64,000 nucleotides of DNA from positions 1 to 64,000 of the forward strand of contig NZ_JAKRWM010000006.1 of the NCBI RefSeq assembly GCF_022352055.1, written 5' to 3'. Source of the DNA: Cohnella mopanensis (GTDB lineage Bacteria; Bacillota; Bacilli; Paenibacillales; Paenibacillaceae). The position numbers and the translations under genes were made by a program. The notes under the pieces were generated by a model. That model did not search any database. It saw only the letters and a program-made list of their open reading frames with translations, and had not been told where the DNA came from. Positions 34,039 to 43,735 of the stretch are shown piece by piece (the first letter of the stretch is position 1; every line of letters begins with the position of its first letter).

Positions 34039-35205
34039 CTAACCTAACTGAATCGTACTTTCCAAACGATTCGATTTCAGTGCTGCAGTAAACAAGGCAT
34101 GACTTCCCGCCGCCTCTTCCGGAGTCGCGCATTGAAACGGTTGCAGCATTCCCTCTCTACCATTCGCGAGTTCATCGCAGAACGCCGCCCACATCTGTAG
34201 AATGGAATCCGAGAAACCGAACTCGAAGATTCCTCCCGTTATCGTGTCATATGCAGATTTATAAGGAACATCCGTAACGTGCCAAGCTTGAGCACCTCCA
34301 GGCACATAGGGTAGCGATGCGACCTGTTTCGGATTTTTGGTCGTAAACTCAGCGGAAAATTCGGTGCCTTGAATTCGAATGAACCACGTGTTGGCATGTC
34401 CGGGGGCAATTCGTTTCGTAGACAGTATCATTGGGAAATGCTGCGTCTCCGTTTGCACATCGCAAGCAAGAATCGCGTTATCCCATGTTTCGCAAGGTGC
34501 CATTCCGCCTCGTCCATCGGGACGCTCTTCTACGATTTTATTGAGTAACGCCCTAACAGTGCGCGGTTGCCAACCGAATCTTAGCGGTAAATGCAAGACA
34601 TGAAGACCAAGATCCCCCATACAGCCATACTTGCCGTTAGTCTCAATCCGTCGCTTCCAGTTAATCGGCTTACTCGGATCAAGGTCGCTGGAATGCCAGA
34701 AGCCGGCTTCCACCTCTATAATGCGACCGAATCGTCCTTCCTTAACCCATTTCGTTATTTGCATCGCGCCTGGGAAGAATGGAAACTCGGATGAGCTACG
34801 AACAACGACCTGCGGATGATCCTTAATCGTTTGCAGAATGCTCGCATTCGCTTCCTCATCGATTCCGAACGGCTTTTCTCCTAGCAAATGCTTGCCGGCA
34901 CGAATAATATCTTCGTAGATTTGTCGGTGCAAATTATGCGGGACTGCACAATAAATCGCATCAACATCAGCATTCTCGAGCATATCCTTATAGTCTACAT
35001 ATACGTATTTAACACTTGGTACCGCTTGAACGAACCATGCCGAAGCAACTGGATTGGCGTCGCAAACCGCTATGATCTCAGGTTTGAAGTTCACGTCGGC
35101 AAGGTGGCACCAACGCGCTGCGGCGCTAGCGAATTCCTTGCCCATCAACCCGCATCCGATGACTCCGAAGCGGATAATCTTTTTTTCCAACTTATCGACA
35201 GCCAT
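34039..35205 (-). CDS. Gfo/Idh/MocA-family oxidoreductase (copy 3)
   Basis: A 388-residue NAD(P)-dependent sugar dehydrogenase: Rossmann GVIGCGLMGKEFA, EKP motif in LLGEKPFGI near residue 113, and YGCMGDLGLHVLHLPLRFG as the active-site segment. It is the last gene of the isomerase-kinase-aldolase operon; its ribosome site GGAGGAG is built from the last codons of the aldolase gene, one base away. It may oxidise the incoming sugar or a glycoside before phosphorylation. It is longer than the other two copies in the window and not closely related to them. Confidence 0.88.
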   Translation of the reverse strand: MAVDKLEKKIIRFGVIGCGLMGKEFASAAARWCHLADVNFKPEIIAVCDANPVASAWFVQAVPSVKYVYVDYKDMLENADVDAIYCAVPHNLHRQIYEDIIRAGKHLLGEKPFGIDEEANASILQTIKDHPQVVVRSSSEFPFFPGAMQITKWVKEGRFGRIIEVEAGFWHSSDLDPSKPINWKRRIETNGKYGCMGDLGLHVLHLPLRFGWQPRTVRALLNKIVEERPDGRGGMAPCETWDNAILACDVQTETQHFPMILSTKRIAPGHANTWFIRIQGTEFSAEFTTKNPKQVASLPYVPGGAQAWHVTDVPYKSAYDTITGGIFEFGFSDSILQMWAAFCDELANGREGMLQPFQCATPEEAAGSHALFTAALKSNRLESTIQLG

Positions 35206-35206
35206 A

Positions 35207-36049
35207 TTACACTCCTCCTCTATTCAAAATGGATAATGCCATCTCTGCTGATACACCTTTATGAACGACTTGCATAAGAGCTTTAGTCATGCGTGCCGGA
35301 GCCGGATGCTGGATCACGTTCCTTCCATAGACAATGCCTGATGCCCCTTGTCCCATCAGTCGAACAGTGCGGTTAACAATTTCTTCGTCCGAGGCACGCC
35401 CGCCCCCGCGTACGAGAACCGGCACTCCCGAAGCCACTTCAATCACGCGATGATATTCTTCGATATTGTCGCATGGGTCGGCTTTAATGATATCTGCGCC
35501 AAGTTCGACTGCTTGACGAACAAGCGGCATTATTTTGTTAATATCCCCATCTACCATATATCCGCCCTTGACTTCATTCGGCAGCATGACTAGCGGTTCA
35601 ACCATTAGGACCATTCCGTACCGCTCGGCATCGCTTTTTAACTTCATTACATTTTTTACGCATTGATGGTGCAACTCTGGCTGGTCGGGTAATAACAACA
35701 GGTTTACGCATACGGCAACGGCGTCTAGGCGTACGGCATGTTCGATTGCATTGTCGATAATTTCGCTGAACAGAAACCGCGGTAACCGTGCACCGTAAAT
35801 ATTCGCGGCATCCGTACGGAGGACGAGTCCCGGCTTATGTTTCCCAGGGATATCTTGCAGGTGCTTTGCCTGTCCTAAACTTAGTTGGATACAATCCGGA
35901 TTCGCTTGAACGACCGTCTCGACGGCTTGCTTCATATCCTCGATAGAAGCCAAGAACGAGTGTTCGTTAAAAAAACCATGATCAATCGCTACATCGAAGC
36001 ATTTCCCTTCCTCGCTGAACATTCGTTTCAATCGTGCTTTTGTAGTCAT
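35207..36049 (-). CDS. DhnA/LsrF-type class I aldolase
   Basis: A 280-residue TIM-barrel aldolase of the DeoC/LacD/FbaB group (COG1830-like). FDVAIDHGFFNEHSF carries the conserved DHG, ELGADIIKADPCDN the Schiff-base lysine, and VPVLVRGGGRA plus GASGIVYGRNVIQHP the phosphate-binding loops. It would cleave a ketose-1-phosphate made by the upstream kinase to dihydroxyacetone phosphate and an aldehyde. The start overlaps the kinase stop (ATGA) and has GGAGAGG upstream. Canonical rhamnose or fucose pathways use unrelated class II aldolases. Confidence 0.85.
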   Translation of the reverse strand: MTTKARLKRMFSEEGKCFDVAIDHGFFNEHSFLASIEDMKQAVETVVQANPDCIQLSLGQAKHLQDIPGKHKPGLVLRTDAANIYGARLPRFLFSEIIDNAIEHAVRLDAVAVCVNLLLLPDQPELHHQCVKNVMKLKSDAERYGMVLMVEPLVMLPNEVKGGYMVDGDINKIMPLVRQAVELGADIIKADPCDNIEEYHRVIEVASGVPVLVRGGGRASDEEIVNRTVRLMGQGASGIVYGRNVIQHPAPARMTKALMQVVHKGVSAEMALSILNRGGV

Positions 36050-37545
36050 ACTTTACACCTCTCCAATAGTTGTATAAATCGTTCGTACGCTTCTTCCCAA
36101 GGCAAATCTATTTGAGGCTCATACACGATTACCGGAAAAGAATCCTTCACGAGCCTGCGAGCATCAGCGAGATTCAGACAATGACCCGATGTAATAAGCT
36201 GGGTGAGCGCATTTCCAATCGCGCTTGCCTCGACGGGTCCAACCCATACTGGACGTCCAATGGCGCTTGCAGTCGATTGGCATAGCAATTCATTCTGACT
36301 ACCGCCTCCGACCATATGCAAGCCGCCGAATCTATTACCTGTTACTTGTTCCAATTCCTCAAGCGTATATCGGTATCGCAGCGCCAAGCTTTCTATCACG
36401 CAACGTATCACTTCGCCTTCGCTCACCGGAACATATTGTCCGGTTTCCCGGCAGAACGCTTGAATTCTTTCCACCATGCCGTGCGGAGAGTAGAACCGTA
36501 GATCATCCGGATTGATCAAGCATGAAAATGCAGGAGCCTCTCGGGCTTGAAGCGCGAGCTCGGAATAACTGATAGCGTTTCCGGCTTCTTCCCATTCGCG
36601 CTTGCATTCCTGAATAATCCATAATCCCATGATTGATTTCAGCAGCTTAAAGGTCCCATAAGCACCTCCTTCATTGGAAAATGCCAGCCTCGCGGTCTCC
36701 GCATTGATTAATGGCTCCATAAGCTCTGTTCCCAGCATGTTCCAAGTACCGCATACCAGATAAGCGAAGGGCTCGTCTCCTGCCGGTATGGCGACTACAG
36801 CCGAGGTCGTGTCATGAGCTGCGGCAATCACATCGACTGGAGCGACGCCTAATTCCGTGCAGACATTCGCCGTGAGCGGACCAATGATCTCGCCGGGCTG
36901 GATCGGATCGGAAAATATCCGGGAGGGGATCGATAGCGAGTCCATAAGACTCGTATTCCAATCGCGTTGAGTTGCGTGTATTAATTGCGTAGTCGTCGCA
37001 ATGGTGTATTCGTTCGTTATACGACCTGTCAGTAGATAAGCGAGCAGGTCGGAGATCATCAGAAAATACTTTGCAACACTTAAAGGCACTGACTTGGCTT
37101 GATTCATCGCATAGAGTTGATAGATCGTATTAAACGGCATATTCTGCAGCCCGGTTTGTTGATACAGCTCGTCAGCACCGATACGCTCATTAATTTCTTC
37201 GATCATACCGTCAGTTTGTCGATCTCTGTAGTGATATGGATTTCCGAGCAGCTCGCCGTTCATGTCCAATAACCCGAAGTCAACGCCCCACGTATCGATC
37301 CCAATCGTCTCCGGCCGGTAACCCGCTTGATAAGCTTTACGAATTCCGGTCTTCACCTCATGCAGTAGACGCAAAATGTCCCAATGCAAATGATCTCCCA
37401 CATGAATAGCCGGATTGGGGAATCGATGTATCTCTTGCATCTCGAGCTTTGGAGTTTTGCCTTCATCGCTAATCATTTCACCAATGAAGGCTCTCCCGCT
37501 ACCCGCGCCAAGGTCAAAAGCGAGTACAGTCGATAGCCTACTCAT
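36046..37545 (-). CDS. rhamnulokinase (RhaB)-like FGGY kinase
   Basis: A 499-residue FGGY carbohydrate kinase closest in pattern to RhaB: VLAFDLGAGSGRAFIG, HLHWDILRLLHEVKTGI, IGIDTWGVDFGLLD, LPFNTIYQLYA-like MPFNTIYQLYA, TTTQLIHATQRDWN and VGPVEASAIGN. RhaB phosphorylates L-rhamnulose on O1 in the cytoplasm. Ten bases separate it from the isomerase gene and it overlaps the aldolase by 4 bases. Substrate is inferred to be a ketose such as L-rhamnulose or a close relative. The ATG has GAGGGTAG upstream. Confidence 0.88.
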   Translation of the reverse strand: MSRLSTVLAFDLGAGSGRAFIGEMISDEGKTPKLEMQEIHRFPNPAIHVGDHLHWDILRLLHEVKTGIRKAYQAGYRPETIGIDTWGVDFGLLDMNGELLGNPYHYRDRQTDGMIEEINERIGADELYQQTGLQNMPFNTIYQLYAMNQAKSVPLSVAKYFLMISDLLAYLLTGRITNEYTIATTTQLIHATQRDWNTSLMDSLSIPSRIFSDPIQPGEIIGPLTANVCTELGVAPVDVIAAAHDTTSAVVAIPAGDEPFAYLVCGTWNMLGTELMEPLINAETARLAFSNEGGAYGTFKLLKSIMGLWIIQECKREWEEAGNAISYSELALQAREAPAFSCLINPDDLRFYSPHGMVERIQAFCRETGQYVPVSEGEVIRCVIESLALRYRYTLEELEQVTGNRFGGLHMVGGGSQNELLCQSTASAIGRPVWVGPVEASAIGNALTQLITSGHCLNLADARRLVKDSFPVIVYEPQIDLPWEEAYERFIQLLERCKV

Positions 37546-37555
37546 CAAACTACCC

Positions 37556-38785
37556 TCATCTCTCTCCTAACAGATCTATTGCTTCGCTTAACTTCAAGCC
37601 ATCTCGTGGGATATACTTCCTCCAGTACGTGATCGATTCTTCCATTTTCCGCAATACATCACTGTTGGATTCACTCGTTCCAGAGAAGATTTCAAGCGTT
37701 AAATAGATATCCTCACATCTAGGCGGCATCCCTACATCTTCAGGCTTTTGATAGGCTCTCTTCAGTGCCCTTAATAGCGGTTCGCCGAAAATAAGTCCAT
37801 CCTTGTTGCAGGCTTCCGTGAAAGGTTGATGCGCGGATGAAGTCCCCGTAGTCTGCTGCAAGTGCACAATAGGCGAGTATGCCCCTAACTCTTCTAACCA
37901 CCGGTATGTATCGCTGTCATAGGCTTCAGCGAATAGATACGGATAGCCATCCATCAGTTCATTGATGCGATTCATATAAGCAGTTTGTTCATGAATCGGT
38001 GACTTGCACATCTCCACGAACAAATCATAAGCTGCATACGGGCCCACCCAAAACGGTCGCGATGTGCCGTCCTGTCTATTGCGTTCTGCCTCTAGTTGAA
38101 TTTCTTCCATTTCCGGTCTGCGAAATTTATGCTGACCGCTCTGATGGCCTGTATCAAGCGTCAAATAGAACGGAGACGCGGACTTGCCGAATACTTCTTT
38201 TAATAATTTCTTAGAGCCTTCGATTGTCCACGGAATTTGATGAGGGGTGTACATTTGCTCAACGCTCGGCGCACGAATTCCTAGCTCTCGGCAAAGTACG
38301 GATATTTCAGCTAATCTAGAATACAAATCCTCTTCTCTTTCTTTGTAAACACTTGGAACCTGCAGCGTGGCATCCGCAAATGCATGACAATAAAATCCTA
38401 GTCCCGCACCCACGCTTGCAGCGATGTTCGCCATTGGTTTGATCCACTCGTGTTGAATCCGGTCACGAATCGAAATATCGTGATGCGCCAACCCCAGCGT
38501 CGTATATGTTCCATGCCCCGAGTACATATTCGCGACTCTTACCCCGGTCTTTTCAGTATGGGAATTAACTTCTCTGACCCAGTTGTCCAAGTATTCCTTG
38601 CTCATGTACAGAGGATCGCATTCATTGTCTGCGCTTGCTTCTACATGAGAAATGCCCATGGATTGCAATAAGGTCATCCATTCCGCAGGTTTTGTCCATC
38701 GCTTCGAGGCAAAACAATTATCAACGGCCAAATACAATTTGGGATCTCGCTGCGCATTTCCGCTTTCTCGTGTCTCCTCACCCAT
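37556..38785 (-). CDS. TIM-barrel sugar isomerase/epimerase-like protein
   Basis: A 409-residue protein of the xylose-isomerase-like TIM barrel group, not like RhaA, FucI or AraA. Candidate metal ligands are Glu176 (APSVEQMYTP), Asp211 and His214 (LTLDTGHQSG) and the Glu in LFAEAYDSD. It presumably isomerises the imported aldose for the RhaB-like kinase that follows. The ATG at 38785 has GAGGTGG eight bases upstream; a GTG four codons earlier is less likely. First gene of the operon, divergent from the DeoR regulator. Confidence 0.72.
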   Translation of the reverse strand: MGEETRESGNAQRDPKLYLAVDNCFASKRWTKPAEWMTLLQSMGISHVEASADNECDPLYMSKEYLDNWVREVNSHTEKTGVRVANMYSGHGTYTTLGLAHHDISIRDRIQHEWIKPMANIAASVGAGLGFYCHAFADATLQVPSVYKEREEDLYSRLAEISVLCRELGIRAPSVEQMYTPHQIPWTIEGSKKLLKEVFGKSASPFYLTLDTGHQSGQHKFRRPEMEEIQLEAERNRQDGTSRPFWVGPYAAYDLFVEMCKSPIHEQTAYMNRINELMDGYPYLFAEAYDSDTYRWLEELGAYSPIVHLQQTTGTSSAHQPFTEACNKDGLIFGEPLLRALKRAYQKPEDVGMPPRCEDIYLTLEIFSGTSESNSDVLRKMEESITYWRKYIPRDGLKLSEAIDLLGER

Positions 38786-39073
38786 TCGGTAAACCACCTC
38801 AATTAACTTGGTAATATCACCCCTTTATTATTGGTCTTTTATTGGTTTTTGTCTAGTATTTATTTTGTTTTTTCTTTGTTTAATCAATAAAAACAAAGAA
38901 TAATTGCCGTTTTATTGAGAAAAACATCTCTATCATGACGAAATACGTCCCTACTTCTTGATTTTCTTGAGTAAATCGACTATGTTACAGTTGTATACTT
39001 TGGACATTATTAAAATAAACCAAATAAATTCGGCTATTTTCACCGTTTTATTAAAGAAACATTCTAAACCGAG
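38786..39073. promoter_or_regulatory. AT-rich divergent control region between isomerase operon and deoR-type gene
   Basis: About 290 bases with recurring TTTATTG-type words (TCTTTTATTGG, GTTTTATTGAG, GTTTTATTAAAG and AATAAACCAAATAAA), many followed by AAAC or preceded by AAC. Repeated short words in a divergent DeoR region are likely operator half-sites, but I could not define a single consensus. Confidence 0.45.
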
Positions 39074-39082
39074 GTGAGCAAC

Positions 39083-39841
39083 ATGTCCGTTCATGACCGA
39101 AAAAACAAAATATTATCCCTACTAAAACAACAAGGCAGCGTACGTGTGGCAGAGTTAAGCCCCCTACTCGGCGTAACGGATGAGACCATCCGTAAAGACC
39201 TCGATCTATTGAGCCAGGCAGGCAAATTGCAACGGACGCATGGAGGTGCTATTTCGTTATCGGAACCCCTATCGCTTACCCCGCATTTGGAAAGGGAACA
39301 CACGAACGTAGAGCACAAGATGGCTATCGCAGAAATCGCGTTGAAGCATATTCAACCTCATGACACGATCGCGATAGATGGAAGTACTTCCGTATCCTAT
39401 TTGGCCAAGATCATTCCCGATATGCCATTAACCGTACTTACCAATTCCATGAAGGTAGCGTTTGAACTAAGCAACCGCGAGCATATTAATCTCATCGCCG
39501 TTGGCGGTAACTTGCTTCGTAAATCCTATTCCTTCCACGGTGCCCTTACGGAACGGATTTTGAAAGAATACCACGTCAACAAAGCATTTTTGTCTTGCAC
39601 TGGACTTCACATCGACAGAGGATTTAGCGATTCAAACGAAGCGCATGCCTCCGTCAAGCAGCGAATGATCGAAATCGCGGACTCCGTCTATTTTCTCGTC
39701 GACAGCAGCAAATTGGGCGTTAAGGATTTAGTTCAAATCGCCCCGATTGGCGACGTCGACTACTTGATTACCGATAGTCAAGCCGATCCCGAGTACATCA
39801 ATAAACTTAGAGAAGCCCAACTTAAGATTATCGATCATTAA
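39083..39841 (+). CDS. DeoR-family sugar-operon repressor
   Basis: A 252-residue DeoR regulator. The N-terminal helix-turn-helix reads RKNKILSLLKQQGSVRVAELSPLLGVTDETIRKDLDLL, followed by LQRTHGGAI; the C-terminal sugar-phosphate-binding DeoRC domain includes IAIDGSTSVSYLAK and FLSCTGLHIDRGFSD. The family usually senses the phosphorylated pathway intermediate. Divergent from the isomerase-kinase-aldolase operon and convergent with the RbsB-like gene, it probably represses both. The ATG at 39083 has GAGGTG upstream; GTG at 39074 is an alternative. Confidence 0.92.
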   Translation: MSVHDRKNKILSLLKQQGSVRVAELSPLLGVTDETIRKDLDLLSQAGKLQRTHGGAISLSEPLSLTPHLEREHTNVEHKMAIAEIALKHIQPHDTIAIDGSTSVSYLAKIIPDMPLTVLTNSMKVAFELSNREHINLIAVGGNLLRKSYSFHGALTERILKEYHVNKAFLSCTGLHIDRGFSDSNEAHASVKQRMIEIADSVYFLVDSSKLGVKDLVQIAPIGDVDYLITDSQADPEYINKLREAQLKIIDH

Positions 39842-39877
39842 GCCCTTCCAACTCTGTCCATTCATGCAAGCTTAAAA

Positions 39878-39919
39878 GCGGTTACCACACCCAAGTCGAG
39901 TGTGATAACCGCTTTTTTT
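39878..39919 (+). terminator. terminator between deoR-type gene and rbsB-like gene
   Basis: GCGGTTA..ACAC pairs with GTGTGATAACCGC, followed by seven T residues on the plus strand. The minus strand has AAAAG then TTTTAAG after the stem, so it may serve both convergent genes. Confidence 0.9.
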
Positions 39920-39937
39920 AAGGCTTTTCGCGACAAA

Positions 39938-40960
39938 TTATTCGTAAAGAACGGCTTTCATTTCTTCACTGTCGATATTGTTTTTGTCATACCAGAAGAA
40001 ACCCGTATCAATATTTTTCTCTACCGTCTCGCCTTTGATTGCCGCTACAGCTGCTTTCACAGTTTCGTAACCGATACCGACCGGGTTTTGGGTGATCGAA
40101 CCGGAGAGAAGGCCTTCACGAATGGCGTCCAGTTGCGCTTTACCGGAGTCGAATCCGATAGCCGTTATTTTGCCGACCATATTGGCTTCCTTAACACCGT
40201 TAACTACGCCGATCGCCGCCCCTTCGTTTGATCCGAAGATCCCTTTGAGGTTCGGATGCGCCTGGAGGATAGCTTTTGTAATATCCGTTGCCTTCAGCGG
40301 GTCGCCGCTATACTGAAGATCGACGATCTTAATGTCGGGATATTTCGATTCGATTTGCTCTTTAAACCCGTCTCTACGGTCTACGCCCGTGCGGCTCGTT
40401 TGGTCATGGACAACCATAGCGATTTCACCTTTGCCGCCGATCAATTCAGCCATTTTGTCCGCTGCGAGAGCTGCAGCTTTTTTGTTGTCTGTTGACGCTG
40501 TTGTCACTGGAATGTCGCTGTCCACGCCAGAGTCGAAGGCGATAATCGGGATGTTGCTGTCTTTCGCTTGCTTCAGGAGCGGAATAGAAGCTTTGCTATC
40601 TAGCGCGGCGAAGCCGATTGCCGATGGTTTCTTGCCTAGCGCGACTTGCAGCATTTCTAACTGCTTGTCGACTTGCTCTTCCGTTTCCGGTCCTTCGAAC
40701 GAAATTTCCGCACCGAATTCCGCAGCTGCTTTCTCTGCCCCAATCTTAACCGCTTGCCAGAATTGATGTTGGAAGCCTTTACAAATAATCGGGATGTACA
40801 ATGTCTCTGAAACTGCAGCTTTCGATGCAAGTGGCGTCTTACTTGCTTCTTGCGACGGGCTGCTTGTGTTCTCGTTTGAATTTTTTCCGCATGCAGTAAC
40901 AGCAACGATGCCAGCTAGCAAAAGCGTAGCTACAGACATACTTTTAAAACTCTTTTTCAT
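39938..40960 (-). CDS. sugar ABC transporter substrate-binding lipoprotein (RbsB type)
   Basis: A 340-residue lipoprotein with lipobox AVTACGKN. The type I periplasmic-binding fold is clear: IPIICKGFQHQFWQAVKIGAEKAA, IGFAALDSKASIPLLKQAKDSNIPIIAFDSG (two blocks), and GIFGSNEGAAIGVVNG. It delivers a monosaccharide, probably a pentose or deoxyhexose, to the permease encoded upstream. GGGGAG precedes the ATG. Last gene of the rbsACB-type operon. Confidence 0.92.
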   Translation of the reverse strand: MKKSFKSMSVATLLLAGIVAVTACGKNSNENTSSPSQEASKTPLASKAAVSETLYIPIICKGFQHQFWQAVKIGAEKAAAEFGAEISFEGPETEEQVDKQLEMLQVALGKKPSAIGFAALDSKASIPLLKQAKDSNIPIIAFDSGVDSDIPVTTASTDNKKAAALAADKMAELIGGKGEIAMVVHDQTSRTGVDRRDGFKEQIESKYPDIKIVDLQYSGDPLKATDITKAILQAHPNLKGIFGSNEGAAIGVVNGVKEANMVGKITAIGFDSGKAQLDAIREGLLSGSITQNPVGIGYETVKAAVAAIKGETVEKNIDTGFFWYDKNNIDSEEMKAVLYE

Positions 40961-41027
40961 GGTAACGCTCCCCTTCAGTGGATTGGTTTAATCTATATAA
41001 TCTTCGTGAACGAAGACCATACCCTAG

Positions 41028-42044
41028 TTACGACGCTTTCTTGCGTCTGAGAATGTCCGCGTATACGGCAAGGAAGATGACGAAGCCGACGACCACCGTT
41101 TGCCATTCTTGCGGAACAGACATAATACGGAGACCGTTGGTCAACACGCTCATGATGAGCGCCCCAATGACCGTTCCGAGTATTGACCCTTTGCCTCCGC
41201 TTAGCGATGTGCCGCCAATGACAACGGCTGCTATCGCTTCTAGCTCGTATCCCATTCCAAGGGCCGGTTGAGCAGAGTTCAGTCGTGAAGCTATCAAAAT
41301 ACCTGCGATTGCAGTAAATATGCCGGTAATGGTATAGATCACGATTTTCCAAAAATTCACGTTGACTCCCGATAGCCTTGTTGCTTCTTCATTGCTTCCA
41401 ATCGCGAAATTATAACGTCCGATAATTGTCCGGCTTAATATAATACTGCCTATAATAGCCACACCGAAAAAGATGACGACAGCATTCGGAATTTTGAAAC
41501 CAGGAATTATCTTATCGAATAAGGAATCTAGCGATATATCCGAGAATCCAAAACCTTTATCGGGAGTCGGGAAGTATACCGGTCGCGTTCCCGATATGAC
41601 GAGCGCCAACCCTTTGGCAATCATCATGACTGCAAGCGTTGCAATAAAAGGCGGAATTTTCATCCTTGCCACCGCTACGCCGGAGACGAAGCCGCATAAG
41701 GCTCCGGTCGATAAGCCAACGAGAAGCCCTGCCCATATTGGCCATCCCCAATAGGTAATGCTGACACCGGTCATGACTGCAGTTAACGTCATTACCGTAC
41801 CAACCGATAGGTCGATCCCCCCGGTAATGATGACGAAAGTCGCTCCAAGCGCCAGTACCCCTACAACTGCCGTCGATAGCAGTACGCCTACGATATTGGA
41901 GAACTGAAAGAAGTTATCCGATGCCAGCGAGAAAACTAACACCAGAACGATTAGGCTTCCAAAGGCGAGAAGTTGCTGTAATAAATCTGATTTTATGGCA
42001 ACAGGGTAACGATTCGATTTCTGCGTTACCAATGTCTTATTCAT
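41028..42044 (-). CDS. sugar ABC transporter permease (RbsC type)
   Basis: A 338-residue permease with about ten membrane segments, of the RbsC/AraH branch. GATFVIITGGIDLSVGTVM near residue 66 and SGVNVNFWKIVIYTITG with the C-terminal AVVIGGTSLSGGKGSILGTVIGALI (two blocks) are signatures of this group. CGGAGGGG precedes the ATG. It follows the ATPase by 15 bases and presumably acts as a homodimer with the two-domain ATPase. Confidence 0.93.
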   Translation of the reverse strand: MNKTLVTQKSNRYPVAIKSDLLQQLLAFGSLIVLVLVFSLASDNFFQFSNIVGVLLSTAVVGVLALGATFVIITGGIDLSVGTVMTLTAVMTGVSITYWGWPIWAGLLVGLSTGALCGFVSGVAVARMKIPPFIATLAVMMIAKGLALVISGTRPVYFPTPDKGFGFSDISLDSLFDKIIPGFKIPNAVVIFFGVAIIGSIILSRTIIGRYNFAIGSNEEATRLSGVNVNFWKIVIYTITGIFTAIAGILIASRLNSAQPALGMGYELEAIAAVVIGGTSLSGGKGSILGTVIGALIMSVLTNGLRIMSVPQEWQTVVVGFVIFLAVYADILRRKKAS

Positions 42045-42059
42045 CGATATCCCCTCCGA

Positions 42060-43568
42060 TTAAACTGCTTCGTATCTTTGCGTCGCGAACTGCATGATTG
42101 TCTCTTGCGAGACGTTCCCGTCATTTACGATCTCCCCGCTAATTCGCCCTTCGCACATAACGAGTATGCGATGGCTAAGTCTCAGTACTTCCGGGAGCTC
42201 CGAGCTGATGACGATAATGGACTTCCCCTCATGAACCAAACTGTCTAAAAGCTTGTAAATTTCGCTCTTCGCTCCAATATCTATGCCGCGCGTCGGCTCG
42301 TCGAAGATTAAGATGTCGCAATTTTTGGTCAACCATTTACCGATAATTACCTTCTGCTGATTTCCGCCGGATAGATTTCGCAATTGTTGATTAATGCTTG
42401 GCGTTTTTACTTTTAGGCTGTCTACGATTTTTTCGGCTATATGAGCAATGCGAGAGTCCGACATCCAACCGAATCGCGAAAAGCTTTCATACGATGCAAC
42501 AGCTACATTGGACTTCACATCCATATCGAGCACGCAACCGTATCTTTTGCGATCTTCTGATAAATAGCCGAGCCCATGGCCTACTGCGTCATGCGGGCCG
42601 GATATTTTGACTTTGTTGCCATGAATGAATATTTCGCCGGTGTCGAGTTCATCCGCGCCGAACAAGGCCCTTGCCACTTCCGTACGCCCTGAGCCCACCA
42701 AGCCGGCGACGCCTAGTATTTCGCCTTTTCGAAGCTGGAAACTTACGTCCTTGACCGCTCTTCCGCGATTCAATCCTCTTGCTTCCAATACAATATCCGT
42801 ACTTTTGCAGTGATTCTCAGGGCTAGTGGAATGGTAAATTTCCCTGCCGACCATCATAGCTATAATTCGCTCGATCGTTGTTTCTTCCGTCATGACAGTG
42901 TCGATATAACTACCATCTCGCATAACGGTTATTCGATCGCTAATCCGCTTTAATTCAGCCATCCGGTGAGAGATATAAACGATCCCTACGCCTCTTGCAC
43001 GAAGCTTTGCGATTGCAGCAAATAATTCTTCGATTTCCGAATCGCTTAGCGCGGCCGTCGGCTCGTCCATGATGAGTACCTGCGAATCGTAAGATATAGC
43101 TTTTACGATTTCCACCATTTGTTGTTTGGCTACGGTTAATTCCGACACAAGCGTCGTCGGTTCGATGTCCAGATTCATCTGCCGCAGAAGAATAGCTGCT
43201 TGCTTATTCATCGCTTTATCGTCCAGGAATAACTTGATCGCTTTCCGAGGTTCGCGGCCAATGAAAATATTTTGCGCGACCGTTAGATCGGGAGCCAAGT
43301 TCAATTCCTGATGGATCATGCTAATCCCGAGCTTCTGGGCTGCTTTAGTATCAGGCAGTTGGACAGAATTACCACTGAGAATAATCTCGCCTTCGTCCTT
43401 CTGATACACTCCCGTCAAAATTTTCATCATCGTCGACTTACCTGCACCGTTCTCTCCGACAAGCGCGTGAACTTCCCCGGGCAGTAGATCGAATTTGCAA
43501 TGCTTAAGAGCGTGCACACCGGAAAAATGCTTCTCAATTCCTCTCATGACGACGATAGGCTCGCGCAT
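42060..43568 (-). CDS. sugar ABC transporter ATPase (RbsA/MglA type, two ABC domains)
   Basis: A 502-residue protein with two ABC modules. The first has Walker A GENGAGKST and Walker B VLIMDEPTAAL; its signature-region reads VAKQQMVEIVKA. The second has the altered Walker A typical of the family, GLVGSGRTE, with signature LSGGNQQKV and Walker B ILIFDEPTRGID. It powers import of a monosaccharide with the RbsC/RbsB-like partners. It begins the transport operon, 167 bases after the sensor operon terminator. Confidence 0.93.
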   Translation of the reverse strand: MREPIVVMRGIEKHFSGVHALKHCKFDLLPGEVHALVGENGAGKSTMMKILTGVYQKDEGEIILSGNSVQLPDTKAAQKLGISMIHQELNLAPDLTVAQNIFIGREPRKAIKLFLDDKAMNKQAAILLRQMNLDIEPTTLVSELTVAKQQMVEIVKAISYDSQVLIMDEPTAALSDSEIEELFAAIAKLRARGVGIVYISHRMAELKRISDRITVMRDGSYIDTVMTEETTIERIIAMMVGREIYHSTSPENHCKSTDIVLEARGLNRGRAVKDVSFQLRKGEILGVAGLVGSGRTEVARALFGADELDTGEIFIHGNKVKISGPHDAVGHGLGYLSEDRKRYGCVLDMDVKSNVAVASYESFSRFGWMSDSRIAHIAEKIVDSLKVKTPSINQQLRNLSGGNQQKVIIGKWLTKNCDILIFDEPTRGIDIGAKSEIYKLLDSLVHEGKSIIVISSELPEVLRLSHRILVMCEGRISGEIVNDGNVSQETIMQFATQRYEAV

Positions 43569-43683
43569 CGCCCCACCTCATTCCATCTTCTATTTCTTGT
43601 CGTTGATGATTACTTTACACGCTTCTCAATTATCCTTACATGTGATTTACTACTGGGTTAGTCGAAAAAACGCCAATAAAAAC

Positions 43684-43706
43684 AAAAAAACCGGAAAAAT
43701 TCCCGG
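43684..43706 (-). terminator. terminator of the chemoreceptor/two-component/binding-protein operon
   Basis: On the minus strand GCCGGGAA-TTT-TTCCGG is followed by seven T residues, about 30 bases after the anchored binding-protein stop codon. It separates the sensor operon from the transporter operon. Confidence 0.75.
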
Positions 43707-43735
43707 CTTAAACACAGATGTTAGTTTGGATAACC

